From Knoellia sp. Soil729 (GTDB taxonomy: Bacteria; Actinomycetota; Actinomycetes; Actinomycetales; Dermatophilaceae): DNA of 64,000 nt. Both the position numbers and the translations under genes were made by a program. Under the pieces are notes generated by a model. The model was given only the letters and a program-made list of their open reading frames with translations, made no database searches and was not told where the DNA came from. The stretch lies in the NCBI RefSeq assembly GCF_001427985.1, contig NZ_LMSA01000003.1:1-64000 (forward strand), in the 5' to 3' direction. This document shows positions 47,150 through 57,613 of this stretch, piece by piece (positions within the stretch are counted from its first letter, which is position 1; every line of letters starts with the position of its first letter).

Positions 47150-48307
47150 CTAGGACGGGTCGGCGGGTCCCAGCTCGTCGCCGTCCCCATCGCGCACCGA
47201 GGCCGGCACATAGCTGCCCGCCTCATCGAGCGGAAGCCCCGTCAGGACGAGGAGGTCGACGACCATCGACCGGACCTGGGCGCGCATGACCTCGCCGGAC
47301 AGGCCGGAGCTGGGGTCGATGGCCGCGCTGCGCTCGCCGAGCCGCTGCAGGCCGGCACGGGCCGACACGGGCTGGTGGCGCTCGTGCAGCTCCCGGGCGA
47401 TGTCGTCGCACGACTGCGCGAGGTCCTGGACGAGGTCGACGTAGGCCGGAGGCACCACCTCATGGCGGCGAGCACCGACGCTGGCCCGGCGCACGAGCAC
47501 CCGCAGGTTGCGGATCGTGCGGTCCAGCGGCTCGAGCAGGTCCGCGATGGCCTGGGCGCCGGGGAGGTGACGGCGCCTGAAGGGTGACAGCCGCACGACC
47601 GCGACACCCTCGGAGGTGAGGTTCCGCAGCTCGTCGAGCATCGACTCGGACGCCCGCGCCCGCTCCAGGGTGCGAGCCGCCAGCGCCGTGTCCCCCGTGC
47701 GGATCACTGTGGCGCTCTCGCGCAGGATCGCCGAGATCTCCTCGACGACCCGGGCGGCCTGTTGCCGTGGGCGCTGCAGCCCGGTGGCCGGGACGAGGAC
47801 GCCGATGACGAGCGCGACGCTCCCGCCGATGACCGCGTCGAGCCAGCGCGTGAAGGCCTGCCCGGGGGCAGCCACGAGCGTGGTGATGATGGCTGCCTGG
47901 ACGCCGGCCTGGATCGTCAGCACGAGTCCGGCCCCGACGAGGGAGGCGATGGCCATGGCGACCATGACCACGAAGAGGAGCTGCAGCACGCCGCTGCCGA
48001 ACACGTGCGAGAACAGGTCACCGATGAGGACACCGAGGGCCACCCCGATCATCACCTCGACGGCCCGCCGCACCCGCTGCCCGTAGGACATGCCCAGCGT
48101 GATGATGGCAGTGACCGGGGCGAAGAACGGCATCGCATGGGCGAAGAGGTCGCGCGCCGCCCACCACGCGAGCGCCGCGCCGAACCCGCACTGGACGATG
48201 AAGGCGAGGCGCGAGCCGAGGCGGTCGGTGCGGATCCGGGCCTCGGACCGGGAGCGCGCGGCGACCCGTGCGGGCAGGTCGGAGGCGGACGGCATACGGG
48301 GCATCAT
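47150..48307 (-). CDS. FUSC family membrane protein
   Basis: A 385-residue protein related to aromatic acid exporters and YccS/FUSC proteins. About six membrane segments fill residues 30-180 (FIVQCGFGAALAWWAARDLF, APVTAIITLGMSYGQRVRR, VMIGVALGVLIGDLF and so on). A C-terminal cytoplasmic helical part of ~200 residues follows (ILRESATVIRTGDTALAARTLERA). GMSYGQRVRRAVEVMIGVALG resembles the conserved G-x-x-x-G-Q-R loop. The substrate is unknown. It is divergent from hisF with only 23 bp between starts and is followed by the kinase-MFS gene after 10 bp, so the two probably form an operon. Confidence 0.82.
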   Translation of the reverse strand: MMPRMPSASDLPARVAARSRSEARIRTDRLGSRLAFIVQCGFGAALAWWAARDLFAHAMPFFAPVTAIITLGMSYGQRVRRAVEVMIGVALGVLIGDLFSHVFGSGVLQLLFVVMVAMAIASLVGAGLVLTIQAGVQAAIITTLVAAPGQAFTRWLDAVIGGSVALVIGVLVPATGLQRPRQQAARVVEEISAILRESATVIRTGDTALAARTLERARASESMLDELRNLTSEGVAVVRLSPFRRRHLPGAQAIADLLEPLDRTIRNLRVLVRRASVGARRHEVVPPAYVDLVQDLAQSCDDIARELHERHQPVSARAGLQRLGERSAAIDPSSGLSGEVMRAQVRSMVVDLLVLTGLPLDEAGSYVPASVRDGDGDELGPADPS

Positions 48308-48318
48308 TCCCTGCCGGA

Positions 48319-48324
48319 TAGCCT
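48319..48324 (+). promoter_or_regulatory. -10 element TAGCCT, leaderless start of hisF
   Basis: TAGCCT ends 6 bases before the hisF GTG at 48331, inside the 23-bp gap to the divergent FUSC gene. Confidence 0.5.
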
Positions 48325-48330
48325 GCCTGC

Positions 48331-49104
48331 GTGAGTGTCGCCATCCGTGTCATCCCGTGTCTCGACGTCGACGCCGGCCGGGTCGTCAAGGGCGTGAACT
48401 TCGAGAACCTGCGCGACGCGGGCGACCCCGTCGAGCTGGCGCGGTCCTACGGCGAGCAGGGCGCCGACGAGCTGACCTTCCTCGACGTCACCGCGAGCAG
48501 CGGCGACCGCGCCACGACCTACGGCGTCGTGCGCCGGACCGCCGAGCAGGTGTTCATCCCGCTCACGGTCGGTGGTGGAGTACGCACCGTGGACGACGTC
48601 GACCGCCTGCTGCGCAGCGGTGCCGACAAGGTGGGCGTCAACACTGCGGCCATCGCCCGGCCCGAGCTCATCGCCGAGACCGCCGACCGGTTCGGCTCCC
48701 AGGTGCTCGTGCTGTCGGCCGACGTGCGTCGACGGCGCAACGACGACGGGACGCCCAGCGACGACGTCGAGGTCACGACGCACGGTGGCCGCACCAGCAC
48801 CGGTCTCGACGCGGTCGAGTGGTGCGTGCGCGCGGCCGAGCTGGGCGCCGGTGAGATCCTGCTCAACTCCATGGACGCCGACGGCACCAAGGCCGGCTTC
48901 GACCTCGACCTCATCGCCCGGGTGCGGCGTGAGGTGAGCATCCCGGTCATCGCCAGCGGTGGCGCGGGGGCCGTCGAGGACTTCGCGCCGGCCGTGCGGG
49001 CAGGAGCCGACGCGGTCCTTGCCGCCACGGTCTTCCACTTCGGCGAGCTCACCATCGGCCAGGTCAAGGACGCCCTGCGCGCCGACGGTCACCCGGTGCG
49101 CTGA
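48331..49104 (+). CDS. hisF: Imidazole glycerol phosphate synthase, cyclase subunit
   Basis: With HisH it makes imidazole glycerol phosphate and releases AICAR. The 257-residue barrel has the catalytic aspartates in [17 protein letters not shown] (Asp11-type) and [12 protein letters not shown] (Asp130-type), and phosphate loops [11 protein letters not shown] and [16 protein letters not shown] start behind a TAGCCT -10, no leader. Stop is directly adjacent to the end of the convergent gene, with no room for a terminator. hisH and the other his genes lie elsewhere. Confidence 0.96.
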   Translation: MSVAIRVIPCLDVDAGRVVKGVNFENLRDAGDPVELARSYGEQGADELTFLDVTASSGDRATTYGVVRRTAEQVFIPLTVGGGVRTVDDVDRLLRSGADKVGVNTAAIARPELIAETADRFGSQVLVLSADVRRRRNDDGTPSDDVEVTTHGGRTSTGLDAVEWCVRAAELGAGEILLNSMDADGTKAGFDLDLIARVRREVSIPVIASGGAGAVEDFAPAVRAGADAVLAATVFHFGELTIGQVKDALRADGHPVR

Positions 49105-49752
49105 TCAGATCCCGAGACGTGCCGTCTCGAAGCCTGCGATCGCGTCCTCGTCGCCCGTCACCTCGATCTGGGCCACCCCACGACGTCCGTATGCCGTGAG
49201 CAGCAGTTCCAGCGGATCTCCCGACACGTGGACGACGGTGTCGCCCCCGCGCACCGTGAGAGGGGCGCGCCCGGTGCTGTGCAGCTCGACCCCGTCGGGC
49301 GCCTTGCGGAAGAGCAGACGCCCCATCCGGGAGAGCAGCGACCACGTGGCGGCCTCGAGGGCAGGGGAGGGCTCGCGGCGGGGGCCGGGGACGCCGTCGC
49401 CACGCAGCACGTCCTCGTGGTGGACGACCATCTCGGCAAGGTTCACGGCGTCGTCGACGGCGGCGAGCCGGGTGGGGTGCCAGCGCGGCGGGCCAGTGCG
49501 CACGGCCTCGACGAGGTCCGGCCAGGGCTGGGCCGCGACCCTGGACTGCTCGCGCTCGGTGCGGGCGGCCAGGAACGGGAGCCAGATGCCGGAGGCCAGG
49601 TCGGGACGTCCCTCGCGGATCACGAGGTGTGCCGCGAGGTCGCGCGTGGTCCACGGCGTGCAGAGCGTGGGGGCATCCGGTCCGACGCGCTCGAAGGTCG
49701 CGCAGAGGTCGAGACGCTCGGTGCGCGCAATGTTGTCAGAGGTGGCCGTCAT
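49105..49752 (-). CDS. TIGR03085-type metal-binding protein (DinB/MPI-like)
   Basis: A 215-residue protein resembling the mycothiol-dependent maleylpyruvate isomerase/DinB-like superfamily. The N-terminal helix [38 protein letters not shown] holds an H in the metal-site position, and a second pair is [14 protein letters not shown]. The ending [31 protein letters not shown] is the SCP2-like C-terminal part. Many members need mycothiol, which actinobacteria make. The exact reaction is unknown. Convergent with hisF and divergent from hisI. Confidence 0.85.
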   Translation of the reverse strand: MTATSDNIARTERLDLCATFERVGPDAPTLCTPWTTRDLAAHLVIREGRPDLASGIWLPFLAARTEREQSRVAAQPWPDLVEAVRTGPPRWHPTRLAAVDDAVNLAEMVVHHEDVLRGDGVPGPRREPSPALEAATWSLLSRMGRLLFRKAPDGVELHSTGRAPLTVRGGDTVVHVSGDPLELLLTAYGRRGVAQIEVTGDEDAIAGFETARLGI

Positions 49753-49784
49753 GGGCCCATCCTCATGCCTGGACCCTCTCGCGG

Positions 49785-49790
49785 CACAAT
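49785..49790 (+). promoter_or_regulatory. Possible -10 (CACAAT) for leaderless hisI
   Basis: CACAAT ends 7 bases before the GTG at 49798, matching the spacing of the other leaderless genes, though the hexamer is weaker. It overlaps the alternative ATG at 49789. Confidence 0.35.
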
Positions 49791-49797
49791 GGCGGGC

Positions 49798-50160
49798 GTG
49801 CCCGACCTCGACCCTGCCGTCTCCGACCGCCTTCGCTTCGACGACGCCGGCCTCGTCGCCGCGATCATCCAGCAGCACGACACCGGTGAGGTCCTCATGC
49901 TCGGCTGGATGGACGTCGAGGCCGTGCGCCGTACGCTCACCGAGGGTCGCGTGACCTTCTGGTCGCGCAGCCGTCAGGAGTACTGGCGCAAGGGCGACAC
50001 CTCGGGGCACGCGCAGTACGTCAAGTCCGTGGCGCTGGACTGCGACGGTGACGCCCTCCTCGTGCGCGTCGACCAGGTGGGGGCGGCCTGCCACACCGGC
50101 GACCGGACCTGCTTCGACGCGGGAGCGCTCGACGTCGTCGTGGGGGAGAGGGACCGGTGA
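49798..50160 (+). CDS. hisI: Phosphoribosyl-AMP cyclohydrolase
   Basis: Third histidine step, opening the purine ring. The 120-residue protein has [48 protein letters not shown] and the metal/cysteine block [27 protein letters not shown] with three conserved cysteines. Monofunctional, so HisE is separate (43627). The start may be the GTG at 49798, behind a -10-like element, or the ATG at 49789, three codons earlier; neither has a ribosome site. GTGA overlap joins it to trpE. Confidence 0.93.
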   Translation: MPDLDPAVSDRLRFDDAGLVAAIIQQHDTGEVLMLGWMDVEAVRRTLTEGRVTFWSRSRQEYWRKGDTSGHAQYVKSVALDCDGDALLVRVDQVGAACHTGDRTCFDAGALDVVVGERDR

Positions 50161-51719
50161 GCGCCCAGCCGCAGCCGTCACCCGACCTGTCGTTCGGCGC
50201 CACCTGGCCCTCGTTGCAGCTCTTCTCGGTTCTGGCCGAGGGGCGCCGGGTCATCCCCGTCACGCGTCGGCTCATGGCCGATGCCGAGACCCCGGTCGGC
50301 CTCTACCGCAAGCTCGCGCAGAACCGGCCGGGCACCTTCCTGCTGGAGTCGGCCGAGCACGGTGGGGTGTGGTCGCGCTACTCGATCATCGGCGTCTCCA
50401 GCCGGGCGACGCTGACCGAGAAGGACGGTGAGGCGCACTGGATCGGCGAGCCACCCGTCGGTGTCCCGACCTCCGGCCCCGCCACCGACGCCCTGCGCGA
50501 CACCGTCGCGGCGCTCGCGACGGACCCCATCCCGGGTCTGCCGCCGCTCACCGGCGGCATGGTCGGCATGATCGCCTACGACGCCGTGCGCCGGTGGGAG
50601 AAGGTTCCGTCGACGACGCCCGACGTGCTGCACCTGCCCGAGATCGCGATGATGCTCGCCACCGACCTCGCCGTGCTCGACCACTCCGACGGGTCGGTCC
50701 TGCTCATCGCCAACGCGGTGAACTACGACGCCACCGACGAGCGTGTCGAGGAGACGTGGGCCGACGCAGTGTCCCGCCTCGACACCATGACCCGTGACCT
50801 CGCCGCCCCGGCCGAGAGCACGGTGTCGGTCGTCGACAGCGATCTCGTCGACCAGGCCATGCGGACGGTCACCGGCAACCTGTCGCGCGACGACTACGAG
50901 GCGATGGTCGAGAGCGCCAAGGAGGACATCCGTGCCGGCGAGGTGTTCCAGGTCGTCCTCTCACAGCGGTTCTCGATGCCCTGCCCCGCGGACGCACTCG
51001 ACGTCTACCGGGCGCTGCGCGTGGGTAACCCCAGCCCCTACATGTACCTCTTCCGGTTCACGCGGCCGGACGGCACGGCATACGACGTCGTCGGCAGCTC
51101 ACCGGAGGCACTCGTCAAGGTGACGGGCACGCAGGCCATCACCCACCCCATCGCCGGGTCGCGACCGCGCGGCAAGTCTCCCGAGGACGACGTGCGCCTC
51201 GCCGAGGACCTCGTGGCCGACCCCAAGGAGCGGTCCGAGCACGTGATGCTCGTCGACCTCGGCCGCAACGACCTCGGACGCGTCTGCCAGCCGGGCACGG
51301 TGGACGTCGTCGAGTTCATGGACGTCCGCCGCTACAGCCACGTCATGCACCTCGAGTCCACGGTTGTGGGGGAGCTGCGTGAGGGGGTGCGTGCCTATGA
51401 CGTGCTCGTGTCGACGTTCCCGGCGGGGACGCTGTCCGGTGCGCCCAAGCCGCGGGCGCTGGCCCTCATCGAGGGCTATGAGCCGTCACGTCGTGGGGTC
51501 TACGGCGGTGTGGTCGGCTACCTCGACTTCCACGGTGATCTCGACATGGCGATCGCCATCCGCACCGCCCTCATCGACGGGGGCCTGGCTCACGTGCAGG
51601 CCGGTGCCGGGATCGTCGCGGACTCCGTCGCGGCCAGCGAGCACGACGAGTGCATCGCCAAGGCCACCGCTGCCCTGCGCGCCGTCGCGACCGCCGCCGC
51701 CCTGCGTACCGCGCGATGA
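50157..51719 (+). CDS. trpE: Anthranilate synthase component I
   Basis: Turns chorismate and ammonia/glutamine into anthranilate; feedback-inhibited by tryptophan. The 520-residue chain has the N-terminal regulatory half with the inhibitor-type segment [19 protein letters not shown] and the chorismate-binding half ([67 protein letters not shown]). The GTG start overlaps hisI. The glutaminase subunit trpG and trpD are not in the window, so the trp genes are split. ATGA with the next gene. Confidence 0.96.
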   Translation: MSAQPQPSPDLSFGATWPSLQLFSVLAEGRRVIPVTRRLMADAETPVGLYRKLAQNRPGTFLLESAEHGGVWSRYSIIGVSSRATLTEKDGEAHWIGEPPVGVPTSGPATDALRDTVAALATDPIPGLPPLTGGMVGMIAYDAVRRWEKVPSTTPDVLHLPEIAMMLATDLAVLDHSDGSVLLIANAVNYDATDERVEETWADAVSRLDTMTRDLAAPAESTVSVVDSDLVDQAMRTVTGNLSRDDYEAMVESAKEDIRAGEVFQVVLSQRFSMPCPADALDVYRALRVGNPSPYMYLFRFTRPDGTAYDVVGSSPEALVKVTGTQAITHPIAGSRPRGKSPEDDVRLAEDLVADPKERSEHVMLVDLGRNDLGRVCQPGTVDVVEFMDVRRYSHVMHLESTVVGELREGVRAYDVLVSTFPAGTLSGAPKPRALALIEGYEPSRRGVYGGVVGYLDFHGDLDMAIAIRTALIDGGLAHVQAGAGIVADSVAASEHDECIAKATAALRAVATAAALRTAR

Positions 51720-52288
51720 GCGTGCTGCGCCGTCGTGGCGTCCTCGTCCTCCTCGTGGTCCTCGGGGCCCTGCTCGTCGTGGTGACCGCTTCACGCACCT
51801 GGCTCACGGGTTCGGTCGACGACGTCGTCCTCGGTGCCCGGACGGTCGACGCCACCGGTGCGCAGGCGGCCGGCGGCGTCGTGGCCCTCGCACTGGTGGT
51901 CGTCGCCGGCGCCATCGCCTCCGCCACGGCCGGACCCCGGGCTCGCGTCGTCGCACTGGTCCTCACGGCCCTGGCCGTGCTCGCGGGAGTCGCGAGCATC
52001 GCCCGCGTCCTCCTCGACCCGGACGCGGTGATCGGGCCGATCGCCGCCGCCGCGGCCGGGCGCACCGGGTCCCTCGAGTCGCACTCCACGGTCAACGCCT
52101 GGCCGTGGGTGGCGGTGCTCGGCTTCGTGCTCGCCGGCCTGGCGCTCGCGGGCCTCACCAGGGCCCGACGGGTCGCCCCCGGCCTGTCCTCGCGTTACGA
52201 CGCGCCGGGCCGGGCGCCCGAGAGCGACTGGGACCAGCTCAGTGCCGGAGAGGACCCCACCGATGTGGGTCCCGCCCAGCACACCTGA
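51716..52288 (+). CDS. Trp biosynthesis-associated membrane protein
   Basis: A 190-residue protein of the Trp_oprn_chp family that regularly lies between trpE and trpC in actinobacteria. Four membrane segments are seen: VLVLLVVLGALLVVVTAS, AAGGVVALALVVVAGAIAS, VVALVLTALAVLAGVASIA and AVLGFVLAGLALAGLT. The WLTGS motif follows the first one, as in the family. The acidic C-terminal tail is ~35 residues. Function unknown. ATGA overlap with trpE implies coupled expression. Confidence 0.88.
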   Translation: MSVLRRRGVLVLLVVLGALLVVVTASRTWLTGSVDDVVLGARTVDATGAQAAGGVVALALVVVAGAIASATAGPRARVVALVLTALAVLAGVASIARVLLDPDAVIGPIAAAAAGRTGSLESHSTVNAWPWVAVLGFVLAGLALAGLTRARRVAPGLSSRYDAPGRAPESDWDQLSAGEDPTDVGPAQHT

Positions 52289-52329
52289 CACAATGGCGCC
52301 CGAACGCACATCTTTTCCGGGAGGCACTC

Positions 52330-52563
52330 ATGGCTGAGCACGACGACGACCACCACGGCAACAGCCTGGCGGCGTGGGTCATGGTGGGCATCGTGCTGCT
52401 GGGGGCCGCGATCATGGCTGTGGGCTTCGTCATTCCCAGCCTGGCGGTCATCATCGGGGGTGCGGTCGTGATGGTCATCGGCCTCATCGCCGGCAAGGTG
52501 CTGGCCCTCGCCGGTCACGGCGTCAACGGTGCCATCTCGCGCAGCGACACCAACATCTCCTGA
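52330..52563 (+). CDS. Small membrane protein of the HGxxPAAW type
   Basis: A 77-residue protein beginning [20 protein letters not shown], matching the HGxxPAAW motif that names this short actinobacterial family (here with L in place of P). Two membrane helices follow ([21 protein letters not shown] and [23 protein letters not shown]). RBS GGGAGG lies 6 bases before the ATG. It sits 10 bases before trpC. The family is usual at this place in the trp region; its role is unknown. Confidence 0.85.
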   Translation: MAEHDDDHHGNSLAAWVMVGIVLLGAAIMAVGFVIPSLAVIIGGAVVMVIGLIAGKVLALAGHGVNGAISRSDTNIS

Positions 52564-52573
52564 GCCGGCTGAC

Positions 52574-53380
52574 ATGACCACGGTGCTCGACGCCATCGTC
52601 GCCGGTGTGCGCGAGGACCTCGCGACGCGCGCCGAGCAGGTCACCCTGCCCGACCTCGAGCGTCGCGTCAGCGAGCTTCCGAGCGCCATCGACGCCGAGG
52701 AGCGGCTGCGCCGCGACGGTCTCTCGCTCATCGCGGAGGTCAAGCGAGCCAGCCCCAGCAAGGGCGCCCTCGCCGACATCCCCGACCCGGCATCCCTGGC
52801 CCGGACCTATGCCGAGGCGGGTGCCACCGCGATCAGCGTCCTCACCGAGCAGCGTCGCTTCGGCGGCAGCCTCGACGACCTCGATGCCGTGCGGGCGGCC
52901 GTGTCGGTCCCGGTGCTGCGCAAGGACTTCATGGTCACCGACTACCAACTGTGGGAGGCGCGAGCCCATGGCGCCGACATCATCCTGCTCATCGTCGCCT
53001 CACTCACCGACGCCGAGCTGCACCGCATGCACGCCCTGGCGCACGAGCTGGGCATGACCGCACTCGTCGAGGTGCACGACGAGGGCGAGACACAGCGCGC
53101 CGTCGACGCCGGCGCCCGGGTCATCGGTGTGAACGCCCGCAACCTCAAGACCCTGGAGATCCACCCCGACACGTTCTCGCGCCTGGTACCCCTCATCCCC
53201 CCGGGTGTGGTCACGGTGGCCGAGTCCGGCATCCGCGGCGCGGAGGACGCAGCCATGTATGCCGCCCAGGGAGCCGATGCCCTCCTCGTCGGCGAGACCC
53301 TCGTGCGCGGAGCCGATCGCACGGCGACGGTGCGCGAGCTCATCGCCGCCGGCTCCACCTCCACGGTGGGCCGGGCATGA
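52574..53380 (+). CDS. trpC: Indole-3-glycerol phosphate synthase
   Basis: Closes the indole ring from CdRP. The 268-residue barrel has [20 protein letters not shown] (the catalytic lysine region), [60 protein letters not shown] and the phosphate loop [11 protein letters not shown]. The ATG at 52574 is 10 bases behind the previous stop. ATGA with trpB; the order trpC-trpB-trpA is standard. Confidence 0.95.
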   Translation: MTTVLDAIVAGVREDLATRAEQVTLPDLERRVSELPSAIDAEERLRRDGLSLIAEVKRASPSKGALADIPDPASLARTYAEAGATAISVLTEQRRFGGSLDDLDAVRAAVSVPVLRKDFMVTDYQLWEARAHGADIILLIVASLTDAELHRMHALAHELGMTALVEVHDEGETQRAVDAGARVIGVNARNLKTLEIHPDTFSRLVPLIPPGVVTVAESGIRGAEDAAMYAAQGADALLVGETLVRGADRTATVRELIAAGSTSTVGRA

Positions 53381-54624
53381 CGTCCGGACGTTTCGGCGAG
53401 TTCGGTGGACGCTACGTCCCCGAGGCGCTCATCCCGGCGCTCGAGCAGCTCGACGAGGCTCGCCTGTCGGCCATGGAGGACCCCACCTTCCAGGCCGAGC
53501 TCGCCGAGCTGCACCGCACCTACACCGGCCGGCCGAGCATCATCACCGAGGTCCCGCGGTTCGCCGCGCATGCGGGAGGGGCCCGCATCATCCTCAAGCG
53601 CGAGGACCTCAACCACACCGGCTCGCACAAGATCAACAACGTCATCGCGCAGGCACTGCTCACCAAGCGCATGGGCAAGACGCGCGTCATCGCCGAGACG
53701 GGCGCCGGTCAGCACGGAGTCGCCACCGCGACGGCCGCCGCGCTCATGGGCCTCGAGTGCCGCGTCTACATGGGCAAGGTCGACACCGAGCGCCAGGCCC
53801 TCAACGTGGCGCGCATGCGCATGCTCGGAGCCGAGGTCGTGGCCGTCGAGCACGGCAGCGCCACGCTGAAGGACGCGATCAACGAGGCGCTGCGCGACTG
53901 GGTCGCCAACGTCGAGCAGACGCACTATCTCATCGGCACGGTCACCGGACCGCACCCGTTCCCCGAGATGGTGCGCGACTTCCACCGCATCATCGGGGTC
54001 GAGGCGCGCGAGCAGGTCTTGGGGCTCACCGGGCGACTGCCCGACGCCGTCGTGGCCTGCGTCGGTGGCGGGTCCAACGCGATGGGCATCTTCCACCGCT
54101 TCCTCGAGGACGAGGGTGTGCGACTGATCGGCGTCGAGGCCGGTGGTGAGGGCCTCGACGGACGTCACGCCGCACGGTTCGCCACAGCCGTCCCCGGCGT
54201 GCTGCACGGGGCCATGAGCTATCTCATGCAGGACGAGGACGGGCAGACGGTCGACTCGCACTCGGTCTCGGCCGGGCTCGACTACCCGAGCGTGGGCCCC
54301 GAGCACGCCCACCTGCGCGACACCGGGCGGGCCGAGTACGTCCATGCCACCGACGAGCAGGCCATGGAGGCCTTCGCGCTGCTCTGCCGCACGGAGGGCA
54401 TCATCCCGGCCATCGAGTCGGCGCACGCCTTGGCCGGTGCGCTCGTCCTGGGCCGTGAGCTCGGTCCCGACGGCACCATCCTGGTGAACCTGTCCGGCCG
54501 CGGCGACAAGGACATGCACACCGCCGCCGAGTGGTTCAACCTCGTGGGCGACGACGCCGGGACCGTGCCGTCGGGGGAGTCCGACGACCCGGGCGCCACC
54601 GGCGACGGACGGACCCAGCTGTGA
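53377..54624 (+). CDS. trpB: Tryptophan synthase beta chain
   Basis: PLP enzyme joining indole and serine. The 415-residue protein starts [19 protein letters not shown] and has [16 protein letters not shown] with the PLP lysine at residue 85, then [20 protein letters not shown], the phosphate loop [12 protein letters not shown], and the C-terminal NLSGRGDKD. The ~25-residue C-terminal tail is low-complexity and variable. GTGA with trpA. Type TrpB1, working with the adjacent alpha chain. Confidence 0.96.
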   Translation: MTSGRFGEFGGRYVPEALIPALEQLDEARLSAMEDPTFQAELAELHRTYTGRPSIITEVPRFAAHAGGARIILKREDLNHTGSHKINNVIAQALLTKRMGKTRVIAETGAGQHGVATATAAALMGLECRVYMGKVDTERQALNVARMRMLGAEVVAVEHGSATLKDAINEALRDWVANVEQTHYLIGTVTGPHPFPEMVRDFHRIIGVEAREQVLGLTGRLPDAVVACVGGGSNAMGIFHRFLEDEGVRLIGVEAGGEGLDGRHAARFATAVPGVLHGAMSYLMQDEDGQTVDSHSVSAGLDYPSVGPEHAHLRDTGRAEYVHATDEQAMEAFALLCRTEGIIPAIESAHALAGALVLGRELGPDGTILVNLSGRGDKDMHTAAEWFNLVGDDAGTVPSGESDDPGATGDGRTQL

Positions 54625-55433
54625 GCACCGACCTCGGTGTCGCGGACGTCCTCGCCCGGTGCGGGGCCGAGGGTCGCGCCGCCCTCATCGGCTACCTGCC
54701 GGTCGGCTTCCCCGACGTCGAGGGCTCGATCCGCGCCATGGTCGCGATGGTCGAGTGCGGCGTCGACATCGTCGAGGTCGGACTGCCCTACTCCGACCCC
54801 CTCATGGACGGTCCGGTCATCCAGAACGCCGTCGAGGTGGCGCTCCAGGGTGGCGCGCACGTCGTCGACGGCTTCCGGGCGACCCGGGCGGTCCGCGACG
54901 CCGGTGCGCCGGCCCTGGTCATGAGCTACTGGAACCTCATCCTGCGTCGCGGCGTCGACCGCTACGCCGCGGAGCTGGCCGCTGCCGGCGGGGCCGGGCT
55001 CATCACGCCCGACCTCATCCCCGACGAGGCCGACGAGTGGATCGCTGCCAGCGAGCGCGAGGGGCTCGACCGCGTCTTCCTCGTCGCACCCAGCTCGACC
55101 CCCGAACGGCTGTCCCGGGTCACGGACTCCTGCCGCGGCTTCGTCTACGCCGCCTCGACGATGGGCGTCACGGGGGAGCGCACGAGCGTGGGCTCCGCTG
55201 CCCGCGACCTGGTCGACCGCACCAAGGCGCTCACGGACCTGCCGGTGTGCGTGGGCCTGGGGGTCAGCAACGGCGACCAGGCGGCCGAGCTCGCCCAGTA
55301 CGCCGATGGCGTCATCGTCGGCACGGCGTTCGTGCGCACGCTCAGCGGCGAGGGGGAGCTCGGAGCGCGTCTCGACGCGTTGCGGGAGCTCACGACCGAA
55401 CTGGCCAGAGGAGTGAGGGAAGGCGCGAGGTGA
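54621..55433 (+). CDS. trpA: Tryptophan synthase alpha chain
   Basis: Releases indole from indole-3-glycerol phosphate and channels it to TrpB. The 270-residue barrel has the catalytic glutamate and aspartate in [22 protein letters not shown], then [22 protein letters not shown], and the phosphate loop [41 protein letters not shown] closes the barrel. GTG start in GTGA with trpB, and GTGA with the MauE-like gene after it. Confidence 0.95.
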   Translation: MSTDLGVADVLARCGAEGRAALIGYLPVGFPDVEGSIRAMVAMVECGVDIVEVGLPYSDPLMDGPVIQNAVEVALQGGAHVVDGFRATRAVRDAGAPALVMSYWNLILRRGVDRYAAELAAAGGAGLITPDLIPDEADEWIAASEREGLDRVFLVAPSSTPERLSRVTDSCRGFVYAASTMGVTGERTSVGSAARDLVDRTKALTDLPVCVGLGVSNGDQAAELAQYADGVIVGTAFVRTLSGEGELGARLDALRELTTELARGVREGAR

Positions 55434-55900
55434 GCACTCGAGTCGCGGACGGCCTCGGGCTGGTCGCCCGTCTCGTCCTCGGCGCGGTGTTCCTCGTCGC
55501 CGGCGGGCTCAAGATCACCACGCCCGAAGCCCTTGCCAAGGCGACCCAGGCCTACCAGCTGCTCCCGCACGACCTCGCGGCCTACGTCGGGTACGCCCTG
55601 CCGATCATCGAGGTCATCCTCGGGTTGCTCCTCGTCCTGGGCCTCTTCACCCGGGTGTCGGCGGTGCTCACCTCCGTCATGCTCGTGGCCTTCATCGTCG
55701 GGATCGCCCAGGCCTGGGCACGCGGGCTGACCATCGACTGCGGCTGCTTCGGTGGTGGCGGCACGGTCGCGGCCGACGAGACCTCCTACCTCCCGCGCAT
55801 CCTCGAGGACCTGGGGATGCTCGCCTGCGGGCTCTGGCTCTCGTGGCGTCCCCGATCCCTGCTCTCCCTCGAGCGGCTGCTCTTCGGCACCGCCGACTGA
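55430..55900 (+). CDS. MauE/DoxX-type membrane protein
   Basis: A 156-residue protein with four membrane helices (VARLVLGAVFLVAGGLKI, YALPIIEVILGLLLVLGLF, VLTSVMLVAFIVGIAQAWA and ILEDLGMLACGLWLSW) and the motif IDCGCFGGGG between helices 3 and 4. The paired cysteines are typical of MauE/DoxX proteins that pass thiol redox equivalents across the membrane. The thioredoxin-fold gene downstream is its natural partner. GTG start overlaps trpA. Hence it is expressed with the trp operon, though it is unlikely to act in tryptophan synthesis. Confidence 0.83.
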   Translation: MSTRVADGLGLVARLVLGAVFLVAGGLKITTPEALAKATQAYQLLPHDLAAYVGYALPIIEVILGLLLVLGLFTRVSAVLTSVMLVAFIVGIAQAWARGLTIDCGCFGGGGTVAADETSYLPRILEDLGMLACGLWLSWRPRSLLSLERLLFGTAD

Positions 55901-55937
55901 CGCTCGACCCATCCGCACGACAAGGAGCTCGACCAGC

Positions 55938-56708
55938 ATGGCGAAGAAGACGACTGGCCCGCACACTGCGCGCCAGGCCAAGATCCAGGCCGTTCGCAAG
56001 GACACCGGCGGCGCGACGAACAAGATCATCGTCGGCGCGGTCGTGGCCGTCGTCGCGATCATCGCCGTCGTCGCGGGGGTGGTCATCGCCTCCCAGAAGA
56101 AGCAGGACCGCGTCGGCACGAGCACCGCCGTGCCGGCCGCGGCGGCCGGGATGGGTTCCGGCTTCGTCGCCAACAAGGACGTCACGCTCGTCGACGGGGC
56201 CCCGACCCTGGACATCTACGAGGACTTCCAGTGCCCGGCCTGCGCCCAGTTCGAACGCATCATGGGTCCGACCGTCGACGAGCTGGCCAAGCAGGGCAAG
56301 ATCAAGCTCGTCTACCACCTCAAGACGATCATCGACGCAAACTTCGGCGTCGACCACTCGCTGAGCATGGGCAACGCCTCCATGTGTGCCGCTGACGCGG
56401 GCGCGTTCCAGCCCTTCCACGACACGGTCTACGCGAACATGCCGGCGCAGGAGGGTCAGGGCTGGACTGCGGCCCAGACCAAGGGTTTTGCCGAGAAGGC
56501 CGGCATCACCGGCACGGCCCTCGACTCGTGGCAGACCTGTGTCGACGACCGCAAGTACGCCAAGTACGTCGAGTCCACCGAGGACGCGTCCAACAAGGCC
56601 GGGATCACCGGGACGCCGACCGTCATGCTCGGTGGCACGAAGGTCGACTTCAACCAGGTCTCGACCGCGGAGGCGCTCAAGGCAGCCGTCGAGGCAGCCA
56701 CCAAGTGA
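55938..56708 (+). CDS. Membrane-anchored DsbA-like thioredoxin-fold protein
   Basis: A 256-residue protein with a basic cytoplasmic start, one membrane helix (IIVGAVVAVVAIIAVVAGVVIA, about residues 30-51), then an extracellular DsbA-type domain. The redox motif is C99-P-A-C102 in YEDFQCPACAQF. TGTPTVMLGG gives the cis-proline loop. A second cysteine pair (CAADAG and TCVDD) may form an extra disulfide. It probably oxidises or isomerises exported proteins, with the MauE-like protein recycling it. RBS AAGGAG 11 bases before the ATG. Stop overlaps lgt by one base. Confidence 0.9.
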   Translation: MAKKTTGPHTARQAKIQAVRKDTGGATNKIIVGAVVAVVAIIAVVAGVVIASQKKQDRVGTSTAVPAAAAGMGSGFVANKDVTLVDGAPTLDIYEDFQCPACAQFERIMGPTVDELAKQGKIKLVYHLKTIIDANFGVDHSLSMGNASMCAADAGAFQPFHDTVYANMPAQEGQGWTAAQTKGFAEKAGITGTALDSWQTCVDDRKYAKYVESTEDASNKAGITGTPTVMLGGTKVDFNQVSTAEALKAAVEAATK

Positions 56709-57613
56709 TGTTCCCGGCGACGATCCCGAGCCCCACCGCGGGGGTGCTCCACCTGGGGCCCCTGCCCATCCGTGGGTACGCCCTGTGCATCCTGCTCGGG
56801 ATCGTCGTCGCCGTCTGGATCGCCGACCGCCGGCTGCGCGACCGTGGAGGTGAGCCGGGGCAGGTCCTGGACGTCGCGGCATACGCCGTCGTCTCCGGGA
56901 TCATCGGCGGGCGGCTCTACCACGTCATCACCACCCCGGAGCCCTACTGGGGCAAGGACGGGCACCCGCTCAACGCCCTGAAGATCTGGGAGGGCGGGCT
57001 CGGGATCTGGGGTGCTGTCGCGCTCGGCGCGCTCGGTGCGTGGGTCGGGTGCCGGCGGGCCGGTGTGAGATATCTCGACTTCGCCGATGCCGCGGCCCCC
57101 GGCATCGCGGTGGCGCAGGGCATCGGCCGATGGGGGAACTGGTTCAACAACGAGCTCTACGGCGGACCGACCGACCTGCCGTGGGGGCTGGAGATCCACA
57201 CGTGGGACGCGTCTGCGGGGCGCGCCGTGACCGATGCCAACGGTGACGCGATCGTGCAGGGGATCTATCACCCGACCTTCCTCTACGAGTCGCTGTTCGT
57301 CATGCTCCTGGCGGTCGTGCTGCTCCTCATCGAGCGGCAGAGGTCACTGGCACGGGGGCAGCTGTTCGGCCTCTACGTCGCGGGCTACCCGATCGGGCGG
57401 ATCCTCATCGAGAAGATGCGCACCGACGAGGCAGAGCTCATCCTCGGGCAGCGCCTCAACGTGTGGACCAGCATCGTGGTGTTCCTCATCGGGGTGGCGA
57501 TCGTGCTCTACACCGGACACCGCGCCCGGGCGACGCCGACGGACGTGGCCCCCGCCGACGACCCCGCCGCGCCGACCGACTCGGGCGCGTCCACATCGTC
57601 GTCCACGATGTGA
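56708..57613 (+). CDS. lgt: Prolipoprotein diacylglyceryl transferase
   Basis: Adds diacylglycerol to the lipobox cysteine of prolipoproteins, including the binding protein at 9123. The 301-residue membrane protein has about seven helices and the signature IAVAQGIGRWGNWFNNELYGG (the conserved G-R-x-G-N-x-x-N-x-E). PIRGYALCILLGIVVAVW and the ending LFGLYVAGYPIGRILIEKMRTDEAELILG also match. A ~30-residue acidic, proline-rich C-terminal tail follows. TGATG overlap with the DsbA-like gene. A 145-bp gap then leads to gltB. Confidence 0.94.
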   Translation: MFPATIPSPTAGVLHLGPLPIRGYALCILLGIVVAVWIADRRLRDRGGEPGQVLDVAAYAVVSGIIGGRLYHVITTPEPYWGKDGHPLNALKIWEGGLGIWGAVALGALGAWVGCRRAGVRYLDFADAAAPGIAVAQGIGRWGNWFNNELYGGPTDLPWGLEIHTWDASAGRAVTDANGDAIVQGIYHPTFLYESLFVMLLAVVLLLIERQRSLARGQLFGLYVAGYPIGRILIEKMRTDEAELILGQRLNVWTSIVVFLIGVAIVLYTGHRARATPTDVAPADDPAAPTDSGASTSSSTM

